The notes under the pieces were generated by a model, which searched no databases, had not been told where the DNA came from, and was given only the letters and a program-made list of their open reading frames with translations. A stretch of DNA of 64,000 nucleotides, from assembly GCF_000702585.1 (NCBI RefSeq), contig NZ_JNIQ01000001.1, positions 2,609,001 to 2,673,000 of the forward strand, read 5' to 3'. Of the stretch, positions 14,949 through 24,780 are shown in pieces; position 1 is the first letter of the stretch; every line of letters begins with the position of its first letter. This DNA is from Exiguobacterium aurantiacum DSM 6208. GTDB taxonomy: Bacteria > Bacillota > Bacilli > Exiguobacteriales > Exiguobacteriaceae. The position numbers and the translations under genes are program-made.

Positions 14949-16438
14949 TGACCGACACCTGCCCGGTCACGAAGCAAGTTAGCCGTGATGCGTGCCGACT
15001 CGAAGATCGTCGGCAGGCCGCTACCGGGATGCGTGCCACCTCCGACAAGCCAGACGTGGTCGAGTTCTTCAAACTGGTTGTGCGGACGGAAGTACATCAT
15101 TTGTGACAAGTTATGCCCTAAGTTGAACGTCGCTCCTTCGTACACCCCGAACGACTCCCAGTCGTGCGGCGTGAGCGCCTGCATTACTTCGATATGATCG
15201 CGGACGTTTCGATACGGTGAACGCGTCTCGAGCGCGTCGAGCACACTTTCGGTCATCTTCGCCTCGAGCGTCTCCCACGGCAAGTTGGACAAATTGTTCG
15301 GTACCGGGACGAGAACGTATAAAGAAGACTTGCCGGCCGGTGCGAGCGTCGGATCGATTCTTGACGCGTTTTGAACGTAGAACGAGAAGTCGTCGCTCAA
15401 CTTCAAGTCTTGCGTCATGTCTTTCACGTTCCGTTCATAGTCGTCAGCGAAATGGATCGTATGGTGGCCGACATCGTCGTACAGCCGGTCGAGCCCGAGA
15501 TAGAGCATGAACGTCGAGCACGAGTAGCGCTTCTTCCGCAGCTGTTTCGGACTCCAGCGTGTGAGCGTTCCGTCCGGGACGAGCGATGTCATCGCATGGG
15601 CAAAATCCGCCCCGATGACGACTTCGTCAAACGCATAATGGACGTTGTTCGCGACGAGCCCGTTCACACGCTTCCCGTCGAGCAACAACCGGTCGACCGA
15701 TTCGCCAAGACGAATCGAACCGCCTTCCTCTTCGACGACGCGCGCCATCGCCGTACAAAGCTGGTTCACACCACCGATCGGGTGATGTACGCCATACGCA
15801 TGCTCCATATAAGATAAAATCGAGAATCCACCCGGACAGTCCCAAGCCGACATGCCGAGATATTTCGCTTGGAACGTGAACGCGTATTTTAACTCCTCGC
15901 TCGTGAAGTATTCCGAGAGCACGTCATAAAGCGACTTGCCGATCGATAGAAACGGCAACGCCTTCAACACGCGCGTCGAGACGTAGTCCGTCAACTTGTC
16001 GTGCGCCGTCTGCAGAACCGGCATCAATTTCGAGAGCTTGATCGCCTGCTCAGCCATGAACCGTTCATACCCTTCCCCGTTGCCAGGGAACTGCGCTTCG
16101 ATCGCCTCGTGCATCTCGTCGCGGTCGGTCGTCATCGATAAGACGCGTCGTCCCCGGTCAAAATATAAGTCATACATCGGCTCAAGCCGTCTCATATCGA
16201 CGTAGTCGTGAAGGTTACGTCCCGTCTCTTCAAAGATCTCTTCTAAAATGTAAGGCATATTCAAAAAAGTCGGGCCACGATCAAACGCGAACTCCCCGAC
16301 TTGTAGACGTGACGTCCGTCCACCGACGAACGGCTGTTTCTCGAACACGGTCACTTCCACACCCCGACTCGCCAATATCATGGCGGCGGCGAGGCCTCCT
16401 GGCCCGGCGCCGATGACTGCAACTCTTTTATCCGACAC
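14945..16438 (-). CDS. crtN: Diapophytoene desaturase-like CrtN
   Basis: 497 residues from a GTG at 16438, chosen because GGGAG lies 9 nt before it; a TTG three codons earlier abuts the SD. FAD motif VIGAGPGGLAAAMILA, FEKQPFVGGRTSRLQ, FDRGPTFLNMPYILEE and C-terminal LVGGGTHPGSGLPTIFESAR are canonical for CrtI/CrtN desaturases. It would introduce conjugated double bonds into 4,4'-diapophytoene. A sigma-A promoter (TTGAAC-17-TATAAT, 16511-16483) stands directly upstream. Assignment to CrtN rather than an oxidase is by similarity and operon position. Confidence 0.82.
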   Translation of the reverse strand: MSDKRVAVIGAGPGGLAAAMILASRGVEVTVFEKQPFVGGRTSRLQVGEFAFDRGPTFLNMPYILEEIFEETGRNLHDYVDMRRLEPMYDLYFDRGRRVLSMTTDRDEMHEAIEAQFPGNGEGYERFMAEQAIKLSKLMPVLQTAHDKLTDYVSTRVLKALPFLSIGKSLYDVLSEYFTSEELKYAFTFQAKYLGMSAWDCPGGFSILSYMEHAYGVHHPIGGVNQLCTAMARVVEEEGGSIRLGESVDRLLLDGKRVNGLVANNVHYAFDEVVIGADFAHAMTSLVPDGTLTRWSPKQLRKKRYSCSTFMLYLGLDRLYDDVGHHTIHFADDYERNVKDMTQDLKLSDDFSFYVQNASRIDPTLAPAGKSSLYVLVPVPNNLSNLPWETLEAKMTESVLDALETRSPYRNVRDHIEVMQALTPHDWESFGVYEGATFNLGHNLSQMMYFRPHNQFEELDHVWLVGGGTHPGSGLPTIFESARITANLLRDRAGVGQ

Positions 16439-16482
16439 GTTGAACAACTCCCTATGTGAATAGTCTCTTATGCTTCTACTCC

Positions 16483-16511
16483 ATTATAGAAATGAGTCGA
16501 GACAAGTTCAA
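16483..16511 (-). promoter_or_regulatory. Sigma-A promoter of crtN-crtN-crtM
   Basis: Minus strand TTGAAC (16511-16506), 17-nt spacer, perfect TATAAT (16488-16483). It lies between the methyltransferase stop and crtN, so the three crt genes can be made without the methyltransferase. Confidence 0.75.
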
Positions 16512-16544
16512 ATCTGAATCGGCTCGCCGTGTGTCCGCGATGTG

Positions 16545-17546
16545 TCAAACGCCTCGCTCGGCGATGACGATATACCAAGAACCTTCTGGGATGAACGGGA
16601 TGAAACGGACGTTCTCGAAGCCGACTTGTTCCATTTGGCGACGGAGCGCGCGAATCGTCGGGAGCGGGTATAAATTGTCGTGAAGGGTCATGAACGCATT
16701 GAACGCCGAGGCGAACCGGGAACCGAGCGGCGTCTCCGCAAGCGGGGTGACGAGGACGGCCACACCTTGCTCGTCCAGGTTTTCGAGCATGCGTCCGAGC
16801 AGCTCGATCCGTTGTTCAGGCGAAAAGTAATAGAGCATGTTGTTCATCATGACGGCATCGAATCGCTCGTCGTGGTCCCATTCCATAAAATCGGCCACTT
16901 CATATCGAATCTCGCCCGTATCGTCTTGTTCCCGCGCTTCTTCGATGACGTCTTCTTCTAGATCGATGCCGGTCAACTTCCAATCCGGCTCGAGCCCGTG
17001 GAGCTTGCGCAAATAGCCGCCATGCCCGCAACCGATATCGAGCATCGTCTTGACGTCGGCTTGACGCAGCAATTGCTGCACGATCGGGAAGGCGACCGTC
17101 TCGACGAGCGTCGACGTCTGTGCGACGACTTGTCCGTGCGTCGCCCCATCGAACGTTTTTTGTTTGCCTGACTCCAAAAAGTCCGGGTAGGCGATCAAGG
17201 CAGGGATATGAAGCTCCATCATCTCTTGGAGCATGAACCCGATGCTGCGCTCGTCCTCGTGCGACAGCTGGTACTTCAAACTGCGGGTCGGGTAGTAACG
17301 CCAGCCTTTCTTCTTCAGATGACGGACGGCGACGCCGACGTCGAGCCAGCGCTCGAGTGCGAGTTTTGTCAGCGGCTGTTTCAAACGGAGCGTCATTTCC
17401 GCGTAACTCGCCCCCCCTTGGAGCGCATCAAATAAACCGTACTTGTATCCGATATAACCGTGCCATAGCGGCAGGAACGACTCAGTCTGTTTCATCCATC
17501 TCCGCGCGTGGAGCACGCGCGACCATTCATTCATCTGTTGATCCAT
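16545..17546 (-). CDS. SAM-dependent methyltransferase
   Basis: 333 residues. The class I Rossmann SAM motif is clear: MLDIGCGHGGYL (about 172-183), followed by GIDLEEDVIEEA and DAVMMNNMLYYF. The N-terminal ~110 residues resemble the winged-helix dimerisation domain of small-molecule O-methyltransferases. The gene precedes the crtN-crtN-crtM block on the same strand. Some Bacillales make methyl-esterified glucosyl diapolycopenoates, so a carotenoid carboxyl methyltransferase is a reasonable guess, but no substrate can be read from the sequence. RBS GAGGTGA before ATG 17546. Confidence 0.7.
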   Translation of the reverse strand: MDQQMNEWSRVLHARRWMKQTESFLPLWHGYIGYKYGLFDALQGGASYAEMTLRLKQPLTKLALERWLDVGVAVRHLKKKGWRYYPTRSLKYQLSHEDERSIGFMLQEMMELHIPALIAYPDFLESGKQKTFDGATHGQVVAQTSTLVETVAFPIVQQLLRQADVKTMLDIGCGHGGYLRKLHGLEPDWKLTGIDLEEDVIEEAREQDDTGEIRYEVADFMEWDHDERFDAVMMNNMLYYFSPEQRIELLGRMLENLDEQGVAVLVTPLAETPLGSRFASAFNAFMTLHDNLYPLPTIRALRRQMEQVGFENVRFIPFIPEGSWYIVIAERGV

Positions 17547-17609
17547 CGTTTCACCTCATCATCGTTATCACTGATTTTTTTATTTTCCCCTAATAATTTG
17601 CGGACAAAC

Positions 17610-17641
17610 AAAAAAATCCCACTTCGATGTGCGAAGTGGGA
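17610..17641 (-). terminator. Terminator of yisL
   Basis: 10-bp stem TCCCACTTCG/CGAAGTGGGA then a T-run on the minus strand. Confidence 0.9.
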
Positions 17642-17647
17642 CGTACT

Positions 17648-18028
17648 TTAAATAAAGTTACTGAAAAACGATTGGCCGTACGGCAGCGCGTAACCGATGA
17701 AGATTGTCACGAGCGACAGGACCGCAAAACCGCCGAGCATCGCACTCGCAGGTTTTTGTTTCTTCATGCGAATGAGCGCCATCTCACCGAAGATGAGCGT
17801 CAAGAGCCCTACCGTGATCTTCACGTGGTAGAACATGCCGCCGCCGTTCAATTTCAAGTACAAGTAAAGTCCTGTACCGAATGCGACGAGAAGCATGAGG
17901 CGAAACGCCATATGCGCGATCTTACCGCTCTTGTTACCATTTTTGTAGCCGATGTAGGCGACAGCGAACAAGACGAGGAGTAAAATCCAGCTCGTCACGT
18001 GTGTGTGTAGGAATGCAGTCAGTGGCAT
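17648..18028 (-). CDS. yisL: YisL-like UPF0344/DUF1516 membrane protein
   Basis: 126 residues with four predicted membrane helices (ILLLVLFAVAYIGY, MLLVAFGTGLYLYLKL, KITVGLLTLIFGEMALI, GGFAVLSLVTIFIGYALP). Length and the helix pattern match the UPF0344 family of Bacillales (YisL), whose function is unknown. It stands alone with its own terminator. ATG 18028 has an AGGGGG upstream. Confidence 0.8.
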   Translation of the reverse strand: MPLTAFLHTHVTSWILLLVLFAVAYIGYKNGNKSGKIAHMAFRLMLLVAFGTGLYLYLKLNGGGMFYHVKITVGLLTLIFGEMALIRMKKQKPASAMLGGFAVLSLVTIFIGYALPYGQSFFSNFI

Positions 18029-18102
18029 CCAATAATCCCCCTTTTAGTCATATACAATCCTTATTGTACACGAATAAACCGGTGACCGGTCAAGCCGGGA
18101 CA

Positions 18103-18134
18103 GAAAAAGAGAGGTATGCGGCCGCATACCTCTC
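18103..18134 (-). terminator. Terminator of the histidine kinase gene
   Basis: Perfect 26-bp palindrome GAGAGGTATGCGG/CCGCATACCTCTC, then TTTTT on the minus strand. Confidence 0.9.
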
Positions 18135-18146
18135 CAATATTGCCAA

Positions 18147-20705
18147 TCAAGCAGTCGTCTGCGCTTCTTCACGGACAGCATGTTCATAGCTCGGGATGAC
18201 GACGGTGAACGTCGATCCTTTATGCTGCACCGATTCGACATGAATCTGACCGGCGTGGCCTCGGACGATCTCCTGACAAATCGGGAGTCCAAGACCTGTA
18301 CCGCCAATCTCACGGCTATCCGAGTTATCGACACGATAGAACTTATCGAAGAGGCGGTCGAGTGCCTCGCTCGGAATCCCGATCCCTTCGTCTTTCACTT
18401 TGATCGACACGGACTGATCGTGATGGGCCAATTCGATTGTGATCTTGCCACCATGCGGTGAATACTTCACGGCGTTCGAGAGCAAGTTGCTCATCAACTG
18501 CTTGAACTTCTGACAGTCAGCGAACAGTTCGTACGGACGGTCGTCAGCAGTCACGAGTTCAAACTGATGCTTCAATGACGACGCTTCATAGAATGTCATC
18601 ATGTCACGGATGACCGGCTCGATGTCGAGCTGTTCCCGGTCATACATCTGGCTTCCGGCTTCCATACGCTGCACGTCGAGGAAGTCGTTGACGAGATGGG
18701 TCAACCGCTCTGTCTCCGCGTGGATCGTCTGCAAGTATTTCGCTTGTTTCTCGTTTGGCAACTGCTTCTTGACCATGAGCTCGGTGAACCCGTAAATCGA
18801 AGAGAGCGGTGTGCGCAACTCGTGCGAGATCGTCGAGATGAACTCACTCTTCAAGCGCTCCGCCTCGGTCTCGCTCGTGATGTCACGGAAGACGAGGAGC
18901 GTCCCTTTCGACAGGCCGCCGACGACGATGCGTTCGGCGTACATCTGCAAGTTCATCTCCCCTTTGCGGATCGAGAAGCTGACGCTGTCGTGCGGGAAGT
19001 CGTCTGTGAACAGACGGTCCGTATATGTCACGAAATCATCTTCTTGGTCGACCGTCGTCGCGATCGTCTCACGCCATTCGTTCCATGACAGTTCGGCGAG
19101 TTCTCTCGACGTGATGTCGTCAAGCTCTGGGAACATCTCATAGAGCGGCCGGTTGACGAACACGTCGTCGGTCGAGTGTTCGACGTAGATGACCGCCTCG
19201 CGAATCGAATCGAGAATCCGTTCCGTCTTCCCTTTCTCTCGGGTCATCTCTTCGAAGAGACGCATCCGGAGAAGTGAGAGCGACAATTGACGTGCGAACG
19301 ACATGATGTCGCCCATCTGCGTCTGCGTGAAGCGGTCTTTGTAGCGGACGAGATAGATGAACGCGATGATCGAGTCGTCCGTCGGGTCGTGGACCGGGAC
19401 GGCCGTCTCGTACATATAGTACGGGTACGGGAGCGGGTGGTCGCTCGCGACTTGTTTCGACGAATGGACCGTCGTCCGAAGTGTCATCGCCCGCGTGAGC
19501 ACCGAGTTCTCACTGTCAAGCAACTGACGCGTGAGCGTCTCGTTCAAGCCGTGGCTCGTGACCGAGAACGATCCCGTCGCATCGACGAAGACGAGCGCCC
19601 CGACTTCGGAGTCGGTGATGGCGACGAGCTTCTCGATGATCTCTGGATAAGCCGTCAACGAGTCTCGGGCTGCGAGCGTCTCCGTCAATTCGTTACGGTA
19701 CGCCAAGTGCTGCTCGTTCTGTTGCGTCTGCTCCAAGATCTCTTCGAGTTCTTGTTGCTGAGCTTGGAGCTCTTCTTGCTGGGCGATCAACTCTTCTTGT
19801 TGTGCCTGCAACTCATGGTTCTTCTCGATCAAGTGACGTTCGTTGTCACGAAGCGTCTCCGCCATCTTATTGAACGAGCGGGACATCGTCCCGATCTCGT
19901 CTTCCCGATCCATCTGGTCGCTCAAATCGACGATTTCCCCTTTGAGCAGACGATCAGATGCGACCGCGAGCCTTGAAATCAAACGCGATTGGCGGCGTAA
20001 GAACGGCTGGACGAACAAGAGGATCAAGACGGCGAACGAGACGATGCTCGCAATCCATAAGAACTGTAAAATATTATTGTTTTGTCGCCATTCGGCGTAT
20101 ACGATTTCTTTCTCGCTGTTCATGAGCGTCTTGTAGTCGGTGAGCGACGTCTCGATTTGTTGAATCGGTCCGAGCGTGTCGATACCTCGTTCCGGACTGA
20201 ACTGAATGGCACCTTGCTCAATTAAGCGCTGTGCCGTCGGGAGCGATGCGACCGTATCTGGGTCGATGAACGTCTCGCTGACATCCCCTTCGCTACGAGA
20301 TTGTCCGTATTCAAGTGTGACCGGTAAAATCACATCGAAGTAAAAGTCATGGAAGTTTTGCAGGTCGTCCGCAAAAATTTCACCTTGCCGTGTCTGGACG
20401 ACGCTCTTGAACCAATTGATTTCTTGTTGGAACTCGTTCTCTTTTGAGCGGGCTCGCTCCAGCGCTGCCGTATCGCCAAACAATAAATATCCACGTGAAT
20501 CATACTGGGCAGCTTGCCACTCGTCCCATAGCGTGTTCAGTCGACTGATGCGCTCGTCGACTTCGCGCAGACGGGCCTCGTTCGCTGCGAGACGATCCTC
20601 GACGTACCAGTAGGCAATCCCTGAGCCGACCAAAGCGACCACTAAAAACGAATAGAGGACGACCATGATGTCACGTCCGAGTTTTTGTTTAAACCATCTG
20701 TTCAA
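18147..20705 (-). CDS. Membrane sensor histidine kinase with CHASE3-like, HAMP, GAF and PAS modules
   Basis: 852 residues. Helix 1 (about 14-34) and helix 2 (about 217-236) enclose an extracellular CHASE3-like helical domain. Then come a HAMP linker (RLLKGEIVDLSDQMDREDEI), a very Gln/Glu-rich coiled coil (QAQQEELIAQQEELQAQQQ), a GAF-like region, a PAS-like region, the HisKA H-box SHELRTPLSSI, N-box LLSNAVKYSP, G1 KDEGIGIP and G2 GGTGLGLPI. The TTG start at 20705 has GGAGG 9 nt before and overlaps the stop of the receiver gene (TTGA), so it is translationally coupled to it. The signal is unknown. Confidence 0.88.
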   Translation of the reverse strand: MNRWFKQKLGRDIMVVLYSFLVVALVGSGIAYWYVEDRLAANEARLREVDERISRLNTLWDEWQAAQYDSRGYLLFGDTAALERARSKENEFQQEINWFKSVVQTRQGEIFADDLQNFHDFYFDVILPVTLEYGQSRSEGDVSETFIDPDTVASLPTAQRLIEQGAIQFSPERGIDTLGPIQQIETSLTDYKTLMNSEKEIVYAEWRQNNNILQFLWIASIVSFAVLILLFVQPFLRRQSRLISRLAVASDRLLKGEIVDLSDQMDREDEIGTMSRSFNKMAETLRDNERHLIEKNHELQAQQEELIAQQEELQAQQQELEEILEQTQQNEQHLAYRNELTETLAARDSLTAYPEIIEKLVAITDSEVGALVFVDATGSFSVTSHGLNETLTRQLLDSENSVLTRAMTLRTTVHSSKQVASDHPLPYPYYMYETAVPVHDPTDDSIIAFIYLVRYKDRFTQTQMGDIMSFARQLSLSLLRMRLFEEMTREKGKTERILDSIREAVIYVEHSTDDVFVNRPLYEMFPELDDITSRELAELSWNEWRETIATTVDQEDDFVTYTDRLFTDDFPHDSVSFSIRKGEMNLQMYAERIVVGGLSKGTLLVFRDITSETEAERLKSEFISTISHELRTPLSSIYGFTELMVKKQLPNEKQAKYLQTIHAETERLTHLVNDFLDVQRMEAGSQMYDREQLDIEPVIRDMMTFYEASSLKHQFELVTADDRPYELFADCQKFKQLMSNLLSNAVKYSPHGGKITIELAHHDQSVSIKVKDEGIGIPSEALDRLFDKFYRVDNSDSREIGGTGLGLPICQEIVRGHAGQIHVESVQHKGSTFTVVIPSYEHAVREEAQTTA

Positions 20706-21064
20706 TTCACGATGCCTCCTATGATCTTCACCAATTCAAGTGGACTAAACGGTTTTGAGATAAAGTAATCGACTCCAATCTCATTCGCGCAATCACGATC
20801 AGATTGTTGACTTTTCGCCGTCAACATCATCACTTTCGTATGTTGACGTCCTGGCAACTTCCTTACTTTCTCGATGACTTCGAGTCCGGTCATCCCTGGC
20901 ATCATATGATCAACGATTACGAGGTCGTATTCGTTTTGTTCAATCAAGCGATATGCTTCGAGGCCGTCTGGTGCCTCATCGATGTCGTAGCCTTCGTCTT
21001 CTAACGTATCTAATACGAGCATGCGTAATACTTCTTCATCTTCTGCGAGTAGAATTTTTACCAT
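20702..21064 (-). CDS. Single-domain response regulator (CheY-like receiver)
   Basis: 120 residues from ATG 21064 (GGAGG 7 nt before). All receiver residues are present: acidic pair in LLAEDEEV, phospho-Asp in VIVDHMMPG (about 53), Thr in MMLTAKS and Lys in ISKPFSP. There is no output domain, so it must act through a partner protein or within a phosphorelay with the kinase encoded immediately downstream (4-bp overlap). Confidence 0.88.
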   Translation of the reverse strand: MVKILLAEDEEVLRMLVLDTLEDEGYDIDEAPDGLEAYRLIEQNEYDLVIVDHMMPGMTGLEVIEKVRKLPGRQHTKVMMLTAKSQQSDRDCANEIGVDYFISKPFSPLELVKIIGGIVN

Positions 21065-21121
21065 GACGATTCCTCCATTTTCATTCCATCTCATTATTTT
21101 AACGGATTTATTTCATAATCA

Positions 21122-21156
21122 CAAAACAAAAGGCGTACGGTTTATAACCGTACACC
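21122..21156 (-). terminator. Terminator of addBA
   Basis: 11-bp stem GGTGTACGGTT/AACCGTACGCC (one wobble), then TTTTGTTTT. Confidence 0.88.
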
Positions 21157-21177
21157 TTCCAACGTACTACGTCTACA

Positions 21178-24100
21178 TTATAGTACAACAACATCTTGTA
21201 AGTCTAACGAGTAAATGAGCGTCTGGCCGACCGTGATGCCCCAAATCGACTCGATCGCCTCACGGTACAGCGACAACTGGACCGCATACCGGTCGACGAG
21301 CATGTGAGCCGCCGCTTCGCGGGACGCGCTCATTGATAATACCGAATCCGATTTGTAGTCAAGCAAGACGTACATCTCTCCGTTATCGTACAGACAATCG
21401 ATGATCCCTTGGATGAGCACGCGCTCGTCCGTGAACGTCTCGTTCGGGTTGACGCGCTCGGCCGGTACCGTGTACGTGAACGGCAACTCACGCCATGCGC
21501 GACCTGCCCGAAGCGCCTCTGCCAAGGCTTGCCCGACCGGAGCGTCAAAGAACGTTTCTAGATCCGGGATGGCGAGTCGTGCCGTCTCTGCTTCGACCGG
21601 GCTCAACATATTGTGATTCTCGAAGCGGTCGATTTGCGGTGCGATCGGCTCGTTCGGGTCGATCAATTGGAACAACAGGTGCAACGTCGTCCCGCGTTCG
21701 GCACCGGTCTGTCGCGTCTGTTTCCATTTCGGCTCCCGATACGGTGTATCGGTCGGCCGGAACGTCTCTTCAAACGCCGCTTGTTCAAGTTGCAACGCCC
21801 GCTTCAATTCTGTGACCGTCTGCTTCGCTGCCGTCTCTGTCGCCACTTGGGCCGGGTAAATGTAGTCGAACGCACGGCGGACCGTCTCGGTCACTGCTGC
21901 TTCTCGTTTGACCGGGAAGTCGATCGCCTCGAAATGCTTGACGTGATGGAGCTGGGCCATCATCTCTTGCAGTGTCGCGACTTCGGCCAGGTCCTCTTCC
22001 CCGATGACCCGATACGTCCATCTCGCCGCTTCCGGTGTCCCCGACAAGGCCGGCAATCCGAACTGTTCGAGGAACGGCGCCGACCCTTCTAATTTCAAGA
22101 GCGCCGGGGCGACCCAGTCAAGATACGTCTTCGCCTCACGCCGTGCGTCGGCCGCAAGTGTCGCACCGGTCTGTTCGACATGGAGCCAATCGTTTACTTG
22201 TTTCGCCGGATCGGCTACGGTGCCGACCAAGATCAATTTTTCTTTCGCCCTCGTCAAAGCGACGTACAAGACACGCATCTCCTCGGCTTTCATCGTCCGA
22301 TCGAGGTCGCGGCGAATCATCTCCTTGACGAACGTCTCGGTGCGTGTCCGCGTGACGACGTCAATCGCGTCGAGTGAGATGCCGTATTGTTTATGGAAGA
22401 TGACCCGTTGCATTTGATCGCGTTTGTTGAACTGTTTCCCGAGCTGGGCGACGATCGTCACCGGGAACTCGAGTCCTTTTGATTTATGCACCGTCATGAT
22501 CCGGACGACGTTCTCTTCTTCCCCGAGCGAACGGGCTTCCGATAGATCCTCACCGTTGTCTTGTAACCGGTCCATCACCCGCAGGAAGCGATACAATCCG
22601 CGATAGCCGCTCCGTTCATAGGACAAGGCGCGGTCGTAGAGCGCCTTCAAGTTTTCTTGACGTCCTTTCCCGCCCGGAAGACCCCCGGCAAAATCATAAA
22701 AGCCGGTGTCGTTGAACACTTGCTGAATCAGTTCCGATAAGCTGTGGTTTCGGGCGAACGTACGCCACGCCGACAGCTGATCGAGAACGGTGCCGCATTT
22801 TAAACCGAGATCATCTTCTTCGTCCGCTTTCATCTTAAGGGCGTCAAAGAACGAATCTTCCGACTCGAGTCGGATTTTGGCCAAGTCTTCATCCGTGAAG
22901 CCGAACATCGGGGAGCGGAGCGCCCCGGCGAGCGGGATATCTTGCAGCGGATTATCGATCAGCTTGAGGACGGCCAGCATCATCCGAATCTCAGTCGCTT
23001 GGAAATAGCCGCCGTCAGAATCGGTATAGGCCGGGATGTTGTATTGTGTCAAGATGTCCATCAGTTGCTCGACCCGTTCCTTCTTCGAGCGGACCAAAAT
23101 GACGATATCCCGGTATTCGCAAGACCGGAGCATCCCCGTCTCGTCATCCGTCACTTTGAACGGCTCCTCTCCGGAAACGAGTTCTAAAATCCTCGTCGCG
23201 ATGGCGCGCCCTTCAAGTTCTTGTTTGGATAAGTCACGGCTCTGACCGTTGACGAGGATGAGTTCCGGGTTCGCTTCGAGCGCTTCATATTCACGCCCGG
23301 GGACGAGACGAGCCGCCTCATCGTATTCGATTTCACCGACCTCCTCATCCATCAGTTGGACGAACAAGTCGTTGATGCCGTGGAGCACCTCGGCCCGGCT
23401 CCGGAAATTCTGCGACAAATCGATGCGCTGACCGGAATCGGGTTGTTTGAAACGTGTCGCTTTGTCGATGAACAGACGCGGTTCCGCGTGTCGGAACCGG
23501 TAGATCGATTGCTTGATGTCACCGACCATGAACAAGTTACCGCTATGTTCGGCTTCATTGCTGACGAGACCGATGATCGTCTCTTGAATCTCGTTCGTAT
23601 CTTGATATTCATCGACGAGCACTTCGGCGAACCGTTGCTTATAAAGCGACGCGACCGCCGAGGGTGCCTCGCCTTCCCGCAAAATGGCCAGGGCGTAATG
23701 CTCCAGATCACTGAAGTCGACGAACGCCCGGTCCCGTTTCGCCTGTTCGTATGCAGTCGCGAACGTCCGGACCGTCCGGACGAGCGTCTCGACGAGCGGA
23801 CGCTGTGACACGAGCGCCTCGAGATGGTCGGCCCCGCTCACGCTCGCCTGTCCGAGGGCGTCGCTAAATTTTTTCTTGGCTTGGTCGTAAGCCGGCTTCA
23901 ACACCGTATGGTAAATGTGATGTTCGTCTTGCCGTTTGACAGGTTTCATCGACCCGAATTTGACGGCACGGGCGGCCGTCTCGAGTTCGCTCCACGTGAG
24001 CGACTCGGCCTCGACCTGATCGAACGGGGCGATGGCGGTCAAGACGTTCTCAGCTTGCGCTTCGTACCCGGCGAGCCGTAGCTCGATGCCGACGCGGCGT

Positions 24101-24780
24101 AACTGCCGGAGCGCCCGCTCGATATCGGTGAACAAGATACGACCGAATTCGATTAAGAGCGGTTCCTCGTCCGGATCCCCTTCAAAACGATAAAGGGCGG
24201 TCAATTCATCTAAATACGCTTCCGGGTCCGGGAGCGTCCGGGCGTAATGATACAGCCCGAGGATAAGTTCTTCGATCTCACTGTCGCCCCGATCTGACGT
24301 GTACGCGTCGACGAGGGCGAAAAAGGCACGATCTTGCTTCCCATACTCGTCTTCGAGCACTTCTTCGAGGACATCGTCTTGAAGCAACACTAAATCGCGC
24401 TCCTCGGCGATTTTGAACGCCGGGTCAAGGTCGAGCAAGTAGTAGTTCTCGCGGATCACCTCTAGACAGAACGAGTGGATCGTCGTGATGAGCGCCCGGT
24501 TGAGCATTTGACGTTGCCGTCGGATGTAGTCGTTATCCGGGTCGTCTCGAAGTGCCCCGTCGAGCGCTTTGGCGATACGGCGCTTCATTTCGGCCGCCGC
24601 CGCGTTCGTAAACGTGACGACGAGCATCCGATCCGCCGTCAAGTCATCGTTCTCGTCGAGCAAACGGCTGGCGAGTCGTTCGACGAGAACCGCCGTCTTC
24701 CCTGAACCGGCGGCCGCCGAGACGAGCACGTGTGAACCTCTCGCATCGATGGCGGCTTGTTGATCATTCGTCCACTTCAT
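21178..24780 (-). CDS. addA: ATP-dependent helicase/nuclease AddA
   Basis: 1200 residues, usual AddA length. UvrD-type helicase: Walker A AAAGSGKTAVLVERL near 25-35, VDEYQDTNEIQ (Walker B), QNFRSR, and TVHKSKGLEFPV. The C-terminal PD-(D/E)xK nuclease shows GIIDCLYDN and LLDYKSDSV. With AddB it forms the RecBCD-like complex that resects double-strand breaks until Chi. I chose the ATG at 24780: AGGAGG lies 8 nt before it, while the ATG two codons earlier touches the SD. It overlaps addB by 17 bp. Confidence 0.95.
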   Translation of the reverse strand: MKWTNDQQAAIDARGSHVLVSAAAGSGKTAVLVERLASRLLDENDDLTADRMLVVTFTNAAAAEMKRRIAKALDGALRDDPDNDYIRRQRQMLNRALITTIHSFCLEVIRENYYLLDLDPAFKIAEERDLVLLQDDVLEEVLEDEYGKQDRAFFALVDAYTSDRGDSEIEELILGLYHYARTLPDPEAYLDELTALYRFEGDPDEEPLLIEFGRILFTDIERALRQLRRVGIELRLAGYEAQAENVLTAIAPFDQVEAESLTWSELETAARAVKFGSMKPVKRQDEHHIYHTVLKPAYDQAKKKFSDALGQASVSGADHLEALVSQRPLVETLVRTVRTFATAYEQAKRDRAFVDFSDLEHYALAILREGEAPSAVASLYKQRFAEVLVDEYQDTNEIQETIIGLVSNEAEHSGNLFMVGDIKQSIYRFRHAEPRLFIDKATRFKQPDSGQRIDLSQNFRSRAEVLHGINDLFVQLMDEEVGEIEYDEAARLVPGREYEALEANPELILVNGQSRDLSKQELEGRAIATRILELVSGEEPFKVTDDETGMLRSCEYRDIVILVRSKKERVEQLMDILTQYNIPAYTDSDGGYFQATEIRMMLAVLKLIDNPLQDIPLAGALRSPMFGFTDEDLAKIRLESEDSFFDALKMKADEEDDLGLKCGTVLDQLSAWRTFARNHSLSELIQQVFNDTGFYDFAGGLPGGKGRQENLKALYDRALSYERSGYRGLYRFLRVMDRLQDNGEDLSEARSLGEEENVVRIMTVHKSKGLEFPVTIVAQLGKQFNKRDQMQRVIFHKQYGISLDAIDVVTRTRTETFVKEMIRRDLDRTMKAEEMRVLYVALTRAKEKLILVGTVADPAKQVNDWLHVEQTGATLAADARREAKTYLDWVAPALLKLEGSAPFLEQFGLPALSGTPEAARWTYRVIGEEDLAEVATLQEMMAQLHHVKHFEAIDFPVKREAAVTETVRRAFDYIYPAQVATETAAKQTVTELKRALQLEQAAFEETFRPTDTPYREPKWKQTRQTGAERGTTLHLLFQLIDPNEPIAPQIDRFENHNMLSPVEAETARLAIPDLETFFDAPVGQALAEALRAGRAWRELPFTYTVPAERVNPNETFTDERVLIQGIIDCLYDNGEMYVLLDYKSDSVLSMSASREAAAHMLVDRYAVQLSLYREAIESIWGITVGQTLIYSLDLQDVVVL

